Origin: an uncultured Candidatus Saccharibacteria bacterium
GTDB lineage: Bacteria; Patescibacteria; Saccharimonadia; Saccharimonadales; 2-12-FULL-41-12
Length of the DNA stretch: 8,766 bases
NCBI GenBank assembly: GCA_946478995.1
Contig: CAMLDK010000036.1
Location: 1 to 8,766, forward strand
Reading direction: 5' to 3'
The position numbers and the translations under genes are program-made. Under the pieces are notes generated by a model. It was not told the DNA's origin. It was given only the letters and a program-made list of their open reading frames with translations, and made no database searches. Shown piece by piece: positions 1-6,347 of the stretch; positions within the stretch are counted from its first letter, which is position 1, and each line of letters begins with the position of its first letter.

Positions 1-251
1 GTTGTAGCACCGGTGAATTCCAAATAAGAGGTGTTAAGCTGGTCAGCCGCTGTTATGTTATCTTGGAGGGTTTTCAGCGCTGTTTTTTTAACGCCTATGA
101 CTTTACTTTGGTAACCCCTTTGATCAAGCAGGGCTTTTGATGCAACAAGAGAAAATACCGTTATGAAAGCTGCTATCGCTACAGCTATGACTATAGTGGC
201 ATAAGCCTTATCTATAGCTATTTTTTTGGTAGATATTCTTTTCTGGGGCAT
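1..251 (-). CDS. PilO-like type IV pilus assembly protein, incomplete (N-terminal 83 residues)
   Basis: The reading frame opens at ATG 251-249 and runs off the left edge after 83 codons without a stop. Visible in the translation: a short basic cytoplasmic start (MPQKRISTKK), one hydrophobic segment at about residues 17-38, then a polar stretch with heptad-like spacing (about 40-75) that could be a coiled coil. This layout matches PilO, the bitopic inner-membrane protein that pairs with PilN and links the PilM ring to the rest of a type IV pilus machine. The PilO name rests mainly on being third after pilM and pilN; the visible part has no diagnostic motif. The start is well placed: one base separates it from the pilN stop, and an AGGAGG-type ribosome-binding site lies within the pilN 3' end. 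It is co-transcribed and probably translationally coupled with pilN. A different bitopic pilus protein is possible. Confidence 0.68.
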   Translation of the reverse strand, partial: MPQKRISTKKIAIDKAYATIVIAVAIAAFITVFSLVASKALLDQRGYQSKVIGVKKTALKTLQDNITAADQLNTSYLEFTGAT

Positions 252-252
252 T

Positions 253-1047
253 TTATTGATCCTCCTCTTTAGGAACGAATAATTCTCCTGGTTTTTCGGT
301 GGCAGAGCGGGTACTGATAATATTAGGTACCACAAGTTCTATGGCCTTCTGGCCTTGCGGCGGCTTGATATTAGCGAATATCCTGCCGTCAAAACTAAGC
401 TCGATCTTATAGCTTACACCTGCGGACTTATTATTTTCATCATTAAGGGAAAATTCAGCCAGTGTAACGCCTGAAAACGCCCGGCACAATCCACGGACAC
501 CTTCCTGAGTCTCGTCAATAACCTCAGATGTCTGCTCTATAGCGCCAAGTTCGCACTGTTGTTGGCTGCTCGTATCCACGCCTTCTTCATTTACTTTATA
601 GCCGGTAAATTTCAACGTGTCTGCAAACTTGTTAATTACCCTTATTTCATCAGCGTTGCCTTCAATAGTGACTTGATGCTCAAGAAAATCGATATTTATA
701 TTAGATATAGTTGCGTCCGCCGGTGTAAGTTGCTGCACATAGTCGAAAAGTCTGGAGCTTATAGCTTTTTGGTCATGTAAGCCGGGCAAGGTATTGAGCT
801 GGTTCTGGACAGTCAGAATCTTATTTATATCCGGTTTGGACTGCAGTTCCGAAGTCTTTGCTGATATATCCTTGCTGAGGTCATTCATGTGTTTCGGCTG
901 GGCAATTCTTACATATACGAAAAGGAGGATAAACACGACCAAGAAAAATCCGGAAGTTATAAAAGATACACCCAAAATAAGCCGCTTGCGGCGGCGGGCT
1001 TTTATATATTGCATCTTTACGTCAGGAAGAAGATTCAGCTGTACCAT
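253..1047 (-). CDS. pilN: PilN-like type IV pilus inner-membrane assembly protein
   Basis: A 264-residue bitopic protein. It begins MVQLNLLPDV, matching the N-terminal N-L-L-P motif by which PilN docks into a groove of PilM. A basic patch follows (residues 17-22, ARRRKR), then one membrane segment (about 23-46), a likely coiled coil (about 52-90) and a soluble extracytoplasmic domain (about 95-240) consistent with the ferredoxin-like fold of PilN/PilO. PilN is known to heterodimerise with PilO and couple the cytoplasmic PilM/ATPase side to the pilus base. Many PilN proteins are near 180-200 residues. The extra length here includes a segment with two cysteines (C165, C188) and a charged tail ending KEEDQ. 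The start ATG directly follows the pilM TAG, and a GAGAGG-like ribosome site lies in the pilM 3' end. The membrane orientation is inferred from the basic N-terminus. Confidence 0.87.
   Translation of the reverse strand: MVQLNLLPDVKMQYIKARRRKRLILGVSFITSGFFLVVFILLFVYVRIAQPKHMNDLSKDISAKTSELQSKPDINKILTVQNQLNTLPGLHDQKAISSRLFDYVQQLTPADATISNINIDFLEHQVTIEGNADEIRVINKFADTLKFTGYKVNEEGVDTSSQQQCELGAIEQTSEVIDETQEGVRGLCRAFSGVTLAEFSLNDENNKSAGVSYKIELSFDGRIFANIKPPQGQKAIELVVPNIISTRSATEKPGELFVPKEEDQ
262..270 (-). promoter_or_regulatory. Shine-Dalgarno site for the pilO-like gene
   Basis: The minus strand reads AAGAGGAGG just upstream of ATG 251, ending about 10 nt before it. The site lies inside the last codons of pilN. 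It is the clearest ribosome-binding site in the pilus operon and supports the chosen start. Confidence 0.7.
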
Positions 1048-2088
1048 CTACTCGTTCCTCTCTGCCAGACCTACGGCCACACCAAATGAATTAGAGATCG
1101 AAAACAGTTCATTCTGACGCTCCTGTGGATACTGGACACTGTTCCAGGCATTGCCGATTTCTACTTCAAAACCAAATTTATTGGCCAAATACAAAGGAAA
1201 TTCCGGCATTATGGAGGCAGCGCCGGTCAATATAACCCGCTCCAGTTTCGCATCCTGATACCGGCTATTAAAAAACTTGATCGACTTGCCTATTTCAGTA
1301 GTTAGTAAATCTACGGTGTTGATTATTGAGTTATAAACCTGGCCTTCTATCTTATCCTGGCTTAAGCCGAATTTGAACACGAACTCTCGGGCCTGGGCTT
1401 CATCGACATTTAAGTTTTGTGAAGCCGACTTAATGAACGCTTCCGCTCCCGTAGGAACAGACCTCGTAAGTTTAGGCGTGCCGTTCATGGCTATGACAAT
1501 ATCCGAGCTCTTATTGCCTACATCTACAACCATATGAGGAGCGGTGGTTCCCTGAGGTATCATAGACCTAAGAAGAGCTAGGTTATTGGGCTCAAAAGAA
1601 ATAACATTCAAGCCTATAGATTCAAAGATATCCAGCCTGGACTCGGCGTAGTCGTTAGGCACGCTGCTGATAAGAACTTCTACTTTATTGGCGTCAACAG
1701 GCGAATCACCCAATAAAGCCCAATCTATTTTCGACTCATCGGGAGGAGTCGGAATTATCGAGTCTGCCTGATAATGGATTGTCTTACCCAGCTCTGAAGG
1801 CGATAATCTTTCTATGTCGACTATAGTGGTAAACACACGCGAGGACGGCAGGCCGACAGATACGTTCTTAGTACGTATTCCTGTTTTAGATAATAAATCG
1901 CGGATAGCTTTTGCCAGGTTCTGCTGGTCTATCTTTGAATCGCTTAACGATGTTTTTTCATTTATAGGTTCTGCCCCATATCGAAGAAGCTGTTTATTAT
2001 TAGGGCTATTAGTAAGCTGTACGACTCGTACGGTCGTAGTGCCTATATCGAGGGCGAAAAATTCAGACACACCGCTTAGCAGGCTCAT
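1048..2088 (-). CDS. pilM: PilM, actin-like ATPase of the type IV pilus assembly platform
   Basis: A 346-residue soluble protein, about the usual PilM length. The actin/FtsA-fold landmarks appear in order: phosphate-1 loop (about 13-24, LDIGTTTVRVVQ), the early V-S-V-G-L-P strand (about 76-81), the inserted 1C-like subdomain (about 85-165, ending ESIGLNVISFEPNNLAL), phosphate-2 loop (about 187-196, VVDVGNKSSD), adenosine loop (about 285-292, VILTGAAS) and the closing helix-strand FGVAVGLA (about 335-342). PilM is cytoplasmic, binds nucleotide, and recruits the PilN N-terminus to align the pilus motor with the inner-membrane PilN/PilO complex. The next gene starts with exactly that PilM-binding motif. 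As first gene of the pilMNO-like unit it has its own 142-bp upstream gap with a promoter candidate. The start is preceded by GGAG 7 nt upstream. FtsA is excluded by the gene order and the PilN partner. Confidence 0.93.
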   Translation of the reverse strand: MSLLSGVSEFFALDIGTTTVRVVQLTNSPNNKQLLRYGAEPINEKTSLSDSKIDQQNLAKAIRDLLSKTGIRTKNVSVGLPSSRVFTTIVDIERLSPSELGKTIHYQADSIIPTPPDESKIDWALLGDSPVDANKVEVLISSVPNDYAESRLDIFESIGLNVISFEPNNLALLRSMIPQGTTAPHMVVDVGNKSSDIVIAMNGTPKLTRSVPTGAEAFIKSASQNLNVDEAQAREFVFKFGLSQDKIEGQVYNSIINTVDLLTTEIGKSIKFFNSRYQDAKLERVILTGAASIMPEFPLYLANKFGFEVEIGNAWNSVQYPQERQNELFSISNSFGVAVGLAERNE

Positions 2089-2155
2089 CTATACGGCTCC
2101 AATTTTATACTTTTATGATTTATATTTCTGTTTGTTCTGATCATTTCTGCCCACC

Positions 2156-2169
2156 CTCTCGTAAGAGAG
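2156..2169 (-). promoter_or_regulatory. Small hairpin in the pilM leader
   Basis: Minus-strand CTCTC (2169-2165) and GAGAG (2160-2156) enclose the 4-nt loop TTAC, with two possible T-G wobble pairs extending the stem. If transcription starts near 2179, this hairpin lies at the 5' end of the pilM mRNA, where it could affect stability. A GGGTGGGC tract follows and no T-run, so it is not a standard terminator. Confidence 0.3.
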
Positions 2170-2185
2170 AAGATTCCACACTGTA

Positions 2186-2213
2186 ATTCTACCATAAGCA
2201 GTATTTTAGGCAA
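2186..2213 (-). promoter_or_regulatory. Candidate sigma70-type promoter for the pilM operon
   Basis: On the minus strand, TTGCCT (2213-2208) and TAGAAT (2191-2186) are separated by 16 nt. Each element matches four or five consensus positions. Initiation would fall near 2179, leaving a leader of about 90 nt before pilM. It lies just after the stop of the large secreted-protein gene, so the pilus genes could be transcribed independently or by read-through. No experimental support is available. Confidence 0.5.
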
Positions 2214-2220
2214 TCCTAAA
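2205..2220. repeat. Short inverted repeat overlapping the pilM -35 element
   Basis: TTTAGG and CCTAAA form perfect 6-bp arms around ATTG, 10 nt after the stop of the large gene. No T-run follows, so it is a poor intrinsic terminator. Because it covers the proposed -35 box it could instead be a protein-binding site. It is short enough to have arisen by chance. Confidence 0.3.
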
Positions 2221-2230
2221 TATACATTAG

Positions 2231-5200
2231 TTACAAAATCGGCGGCAGTGTAGTGTAGTACTGGAATATAGTCGAAGACGAACTGCTCGTGCCATTTTTG
2301 GCAAACGGAGGCTGAGACAGGTACATTTCAGGGCTGAAGTTAAAGACCTCGGACGCTTCGGTGTTATGGGGCGTGGCGCTCGGATCACGGTCAGCCTTTT
2401 CATTGATGTTAGATTTAGAGTCCCGGACAGATTTATGTATCCTATCCAGCCTTATGTTATTAGCTATGAAGGAACCATTGACGATCAAACGCTTATCGTC
2501 AGGCGGATTAGAGTTCTCGCCCTCCGGTCCGCCACAGTTATCAAACTTTTCATTATCATTATAGGCTGCGAAGTCTCCCGGCCGGGCGCAGGTGAATATA
2601 ATACCGCCGCTGGCGTCATCTTTAGCTTGTGCTACGTATAGGCCGTCCAGCCTGGTCACATTTTTTCCTATATATATATTGCCCTTGGCTACCAGCATGA
2701 ACGCCGGGGCTTCAGTTGGGTCAGTGAAAGGCTGGTAGGCTATGTTGCCGGTTATAGTAACATCGCCGTCGACGTAGATTATCTTCTTGCCATTGAAGCT
2801 GCCGTCTCCGCCAAGAGTTACCTGGTGGCTAGGGTTAGTAACCAATGTCTGCCCATAGTTAGGAAGATAATCACCCGGGCTAATATTATGGTCGCCGACT
2901 GTATTCTTATTCACAGTATCAACCGCATCGTCGGTCGGATTATCATCGTTGGACTGGGTCTCACCGTAAAAATTGGTAGAACACAAAGGCTGGCCGGCAT
3001 ATTGGCCTACGGGATTAGGAGTATTGCCAAAACTCAAACCAGTCAGCGCGGTAGGAGAAGAAGTCCTTAAGCTGGCCGTACTAAAGCTTTCTATTGTCCC
3101 CATAGCTATAGCCGCAAGCTGGACACCCGAGCCGCTTTTGTCCGCATGGGTCGATATATAAGAGTCTATCCGCTTAACATTCGCGTTACATACTTCGTCA
3201 GCCATAAAGTTACTACCGGCTACAATATCTGAGCCATATGCCCGCACATAAGGATGGTTGACTACGTCTCTACACTCACCATCGGTTCGAGGTCCTGCAT
3301 CAAGCACGTGCCTATCTCCACCAGGCCCCTGCCAGCCACGAACCGGAGATACACTTATGCGGCCGCAGTATTGATCTCCCAACTTTGATCCCGTTATCGA
3401 AGCAAGATCCGTATGGGACACGTCGCCAAATGTGAACGAATCCGTCTTAGGATACGGCGGAATACTGCCGCCATTTTTCGTTATATTCCTGGTAGTAGGT
3501 ATCGATACATCAGCACGATTTGACGCCACATTATTAACTACCCAATTGAAAGCAGCTGTATTAGGATCTTCTTCGTCTTCCACGCCATTAAAGGTGAGGC
3601 TTAAGGTGCCAGCACTTGGACGAATATTAAACTCCTTAAATGTGCGGAAACCTTTATTACACCAAGGGCCTATACCGGCTCTGCCCCAATAATCAGGGTA
3701 GAGATCAATACTATGGGGACCTATATCGTTAGGGGCTGTCAAACCGAAATCTTCCAGAGACCTCACAATTTCACCGCCGGGCGGTATAGCTTCGTTCAAA
3801 TGGTTCGGCGATAGTCCTCCGCGGTAATTAGTTGTCAGCGACAAACCAAAAGTTCCGCCATTGGTAATCATCCACGATGGTAGGTTGTTAACCCCCGTAT
3901 TTCGAATTCTTACCGTGCCTCTAAGGGTAGAGCCTGCGATCATCGCATCCGAACCCTCTCTACCGGGCACATTACCGTTAATCTGTATTTCACAAGTGGC
4001 TTGGAAGCAATTATTGACTTCATGGGTTTCCCTGTGCTGGACTTGTATACGCCAAACGCCCGAACTGTTTTGGAACCAGTCATAAACTACCAGTGTCCAT
4101 ACAAGCTGTCCGGAAACTACTTTGTTGTGTTCCCTTAAGTTTCTTTCAATAGTTTGCCCTTCAGATACCGATTCCGAACCATGGTCATAACTGCTGTAAT
4201 CCACCCAAGGACCAGGCGACTCATTATATTTACCGCTGCCCGCCGGGCTTCCGGAGCCGTTAGGGTAATAGTCCGGACTGCCTGCCGGAGCCGGGCGTCC
4301 CGGGCTACCCCAGTCATTTACATAAACCGCATAATAGCTTCGATTTGCCGGAGTATTCCACCTGTTAGTGCCCGACAAAGATTGTGAATCGTTCGGTATA
4401 CGGAAGTTTACATGGGTACAGTTAGGCGTATCACCTCCTCCGCTACAAGACTTACGTCCTTGCCAACTATCCACTTGTTGAAATACACCACCCCCAGTAT
4501 CAATTAATAACCTAAGCGTTACGTTGTTTGGATAAGACGCATCAAACGTACCACCCAAACCGGTGTTGTACCAATGAGGCTGATTGGCTTGGTTAGTCCA
4601 AGAATCTACAACCAAAGATCCATTACCTCTTAATAAAAGAAACCTGACATATCTTGACGGATCAGATCTCATATAGCCGATCAGCCTGACCCGGTCACAT
4701 TCAACCGATTGTATCTGCCCCGCCGGCTCCTCAGGTGTAAAAATCAAATCAATACGTACGTTGTCCCCATTTACTATATTAAATTTGTGATTTATGCTAT
4801 ATGTTTGCCCTTCAAAAAGATAGGTCCAAGTTCCCTTTTTACCGCTTGGGTTTTGTATAGAGTCAATCCAAAAATCTACAGGCTTGTCCTTTTGGTTGCA
4901 GTCTAAAACCCATTTATTACCTCTCTCACCGGGAATACCTGGTCCCAGTACGCTTTTCCCGGGGCAAGAAAAGTTACCGGGAGAAAGATTTTCTCCTATA
5001 GTAAATGTTTTTTCTTTTGCGCGTCCATTACCTATAGGCCATGCAAATATTCTGGCATCATAATCTTGCCCATTAATTGTTGGCGGATGATTGCCGGGCA
5101 CATCTGATTTCAAGGTGTAATTTACATTTTCGACAGGCGCTCCCGAAGCATACTGAGCTTGGACTTTTAAGCCACCCATCTCATTGTTATGTTGGCCGGC

Positions 5201-5341
5201 TACCGTAACCCCAAAATCATCGCCGTTACCAAAAAAACAAGAATTCCATGCCGCTGCCGAAGCTTTATCTGTACCTAAAGACATAAATACTGCGCTCAAG
5301 GCTATGCTTGCAAAAATTAACTTTAAAGTAAATTTAAACAT
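2231..5341 (-). CDS. Giant multidomain secreted cysteine-containing protein (CPR-type surface protein)
   Basis: A 1036-residue protein with a classical Sec signal peptide: lysines at the start, hydrophobic core about 8-22, AxA-type cleavage near KASA-AA (about 29). Fifteen cysteines (first C35, last C936) are spread along the mature chain, suggesting disulfides. Regions: N-terminal beta-rich part (30-210); a Cys-bounded domain (215-299) with a repeated VDSW motif; a Gly/Pro/Ser-rich loop (about 345-378); an Ig/CARDB-like stretch after C450 containing TVRIRNTGVNNLP; a region from about 697 (PYVRAYGSDIVAG) to 790; and a C-terminal repetitive beta region (about 840-1004) with short strands such as VDGDVTITGNI, KGNIYIGKNV and LIVNGSFIANNI, resembling bactofilin-like or beta-helical stacking. 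It ends in a Ser-rich stretch and YYTTLPPIL. There is no pilin-type leader, LPxTG motif or C-terminal membrane segment. The start overlaps the foldase gene by 8 nt. A pilus-associated or surface-adhesin role is inference; I do not know its function. Confidence 0.8.
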   Translation of the reverse strand: MFKFTLKLIFASIALSAVFMSLGTDKASAAAWNSCFFGNGDDFGVTVAGQHNNEMGGLKVQAQYASGAPVENVNYTLKSDVPGNHPPTINGQDYDARIFAWPIGNGRAKEKTFTIGENLSPGNFSCPGKSVLGPGIPGERGNKWVLDCNQKDKPVDFWIDSIQNPSGKKGTWTYLFEGQTYSINHKFNIVNGDNVRIDLIFTPEEPAGQIQSVECDRVRLIGYMRSDPSRYVRFLLLRGNGSLVVDSWTNQANQPHWYNTGLGGTFDASYPNNVTLRLLIDTGGGVFQQVDSWQGRKSCSGGGDTPNCTHVNFRIPNDSQSLSGTNRWNTPANRSYYAVYVNDWGSPGRPAPAGSPDYYPNGSGSPAGSGKYNESPGPWVDYSSYDHGSESVSEGQTIERNLREHNKVVSGQLVWTLVVYDWFQNSSGVWRIQVQHRETHEVNNCFQATCEIQINGNVPGREGSDAMIAGSTLRGTVRIRNTGVNNLPSWMITNGGTFGLSLTTNYRGGLSPNHLNEAIPPGGEIVRSLEDFGLTAPNDIGPHSIDLYPDYWGRAGIGPWCNKGFRTFKEFNIRPSAGTLSLTFNGVEDEEDPNTAAFNWVVNNVASNRADVSIPTTRNITKNGGSIPPYPKTDSFTFGDVSHTDLASITGSKLGDQYCGRISVSPVRGWQGPGGDRHVLDAGPRTDGECRDVVNHPYVRAYGSDIVAGSNFMADEVCNANVKRIDSYISTHADKSGSGVQLAAIAMGTIESFSTASLRTSSPTALTGLSFGNTPNPVGQYAGQPLCSTNFYGETQSNDDNPTDDAVDTVNKNTVGDHNISPGDYLPNYGQTLVTNPSHQVTLGGDGSFNGKKIIYVDGDVTITGNIAYQPFTDPTEAPAFMLVAKGNIYIGKNVTRLDGLYVAQAKDDASGGIIFTCARPGDFAAYNDNEKFDNCGGPEGENSNPPDDKRLIVNGSFIANNIRLDRIHKSVRDSKSNINEKADRDPSATPHNTEASEVFNFSPEMYLSQPPFAKNGTSSSSSTIFQYYTTLPPIL

Positions 5342-6281
5342 AAATCTTATATCCCAACCGCTCTTTGGCTTCTTCTATATATTGGCCAAAGTCCGTATTA
5401 CTACCGCCGCCGGATTTTTCATCAAGCTGCACAACTAAGAAATATGATTCTGCTGTCTTATTTTTGTCACTGGAAGAATTAGACACCCTAACAACAAATG
5501 GCTCGGATGTATCGCCAGCGTTCATCTGGTTTAGAATCGGCCGGCTAGAATCAACTACCACTAGTCCGTTAGGATTTATTGAGGTATCAAATGAACCCGA
5601 ATGACTAAGGCTAGGATAGGCTTTCTCACCAACTACTGGGTCTTTTTTCTCAATCTTAGCGGCTTCTTCAAAAGACAGCTCGCCGGATTTTATCCTATTG
5701 TATAAGTTATCTATTAGGTCTTTCGCATGTTCCTTATCTTGAGCAATGGCTGGCTCGTCGCCTATTTTTGGATTTGTAGCCTTATCTTCTGCAAGTAACG
5801 GCGAATCATAGGCTATATATCTGCTAAAGTGAGCTACTAAGTATCTGCCTTTGTAAGCTCCCTCATTATGTGCGACAAGTTTTGCCATATAAAGTTCATT
5901 AACCTGATATTGAAGACCATAGTTATTGCCTATGTATTTATTTTTTATATCTGTACCCAGCTGCTCCGTAATTTCTTGATCGCTAACGGATATTCCCTGT
6001 TCTTTTGCAAGAGCCTCAAGAAAATACTTATCTGCCAGTACTGCAACAGCTTCTTTTTCGTTAACCTCACTACTGTCAGCTATAAAGTCTTTTACTTCCT
6101 GTTCGTATATCTTATGTCCGGCTACTTCAGCGAGAATCTTGCCGTCATTACCCGCCGTTTTGTTATAAACAGTCCAAGCTATGACACCAATCAAAATTAT
6201 AGCTACCAGAGCAAGGAATTTCCGTTTGTTACCTTTTGTATTGAATCTGTTTAAAAATGCTGGGAGTTTTATTTTTGGCAT
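5334..6281 (-). CDS. Membrane-anchored SurA/PpiC-like foldase (degenerate parvulin)
   Basis: A 315-residue protein with a basic N-terminus, one uncleaved-looking membrane segment (about 21-39) and an extracytoplasmic body. Residues about 48-135 resemble the helical SurA N-terminal chaperone domain: a short strand (ILAEVAGHKIYEQEV), then helices typified by AVLADKYFLEALAKEQGISVSDQEI. Residues about 145-290 fit a parvulin (PpiC) layout: GRYLVAHFSRYI, a helix with LYNRIKSGELSFEEAAKI, a Gly/Ser-rich middle, NAGDTSEPFVVRV and final strand SYFLVVQL. Parvulins isomerise peptidyl-prolyl bonds, but the late strand histidine (normally G-Y-H-I-I) is replaced here by Y-F-L and the usual G-x-L-G segment is not recognisable. 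It may therefore act mainly as a chaperone. It has no cysteine and no lipobox, unlike PrsA lipoproteins. A good promoter precedes it, and its stop overlaps the start of the giant secreted protein, its probable client. Confidence 0.82.
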   Translation of the reverse strand: MPKIKLPAFLNRFNTKGNKRKFLALVAIILIGVIAWTVYNKTAGNDGKILAEVAGHKIYEQEVKDFIADSSEVNEKEAVAVLADKYFLEALAKEQGISVSDQEITEQLGTDIKNKYIGNNYGLQYQVNELYMAKLVAHNEGAYKGRYLVAHFSRYIAYDSPLLAEDKATNPKIGDEPAIAQDKEHAKDLIDNLYNRIKSGELSFEEAAKIEKKDPVVGEKAYPSLSHSGSFDTSINPNGLVVVDSSRPILNQMNAGDTSEPFVVRVSNSSSDKNKTAESYFLVVQLDEKSGGGSNTDFGQYIEEAKERLGYKIYV

Positions 6282-6292
6282 GCTTGTCTACT

Positions 6293-6312
6293 CTAATGCT
6301 TATCTAGCATAG
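6293..6312 (-). promoter_or_regulatory. Imperfect hairpin at the foldase transcript 5' end
   Basis: On the minus strand CTA-TGCT (6312-6306) can pair with AGCA-T-TAG (6300-6293), giving seven base pairs with one bulged T and the 5-nt loop AGATA. It sits at or just after the predicted start of transcription, so part of it may be excluded from the RNA. A role in mRNA stability or translation is conjecture. Confidence 0.25.
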
Positions 6313-6340
6313 ATTGTAGCACAAGCGGTTTGGTATTCAA
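6313..6340 (-). promoter_or_regulatory. Candidate promoter for the foldase/giant secreted protein operon
   Basis: Minus-strand TTGAAT (6340-6335) and TACAAT (6318-6313) have a 16-nt spacer. The -10 box matches five of six consensus positions, and the -35 box is a good match in its first half. Initiation would be near 6306, giving a 5' leader of about 25 nt before ATG 6281. This is the most convincing promoter in the window. No strong Shine-Dalgarno site is visible before the start; TTAGAG is the nearest purine-rich match. Confidence 0.6.
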
Positions 6341-6347
6341 TCAGTTT

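Noticed and set aside
1814..2140. Plus-strand open frame across the pilM 5' end and its upstream gap
   Set aside because: It is antisense to a convincing actin-fold gene, its product looks random, and no Shine-Dalgarno site precedes it.
2205..2220. Intrinsic terminator after the giant secreted-protein gene
   Set aside because: The stem is only 6 bp, AT-rich, and not followed by a T-run. I list it only as an inverted repeat.
2231..2330. Sortase-type wall anchor at the end of the giant protein (TTLPPIL)
   Set aside because: It is not LPxTG, and no hydrophobic segment or positive tail follows.
4135..4387. Opposing open frames (4154-4387 plus, 4135-4317 minus) inside the giant gene
   Set aside because: They lie over the codons for the Gly/Pro/Ser-rich loop, whose GC-rich sequence leaves alternative frames open. 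The products are Arg/Ala/Thr-rich and lack a ribosome site.
5000..5341. Giant protein as a type IV pilin or minor pilin
   Set aside because: The N-terminus has an AxA-type Sec leader and no Gly/Phe-Glu prepilin cleavage motif or long pilin helix.
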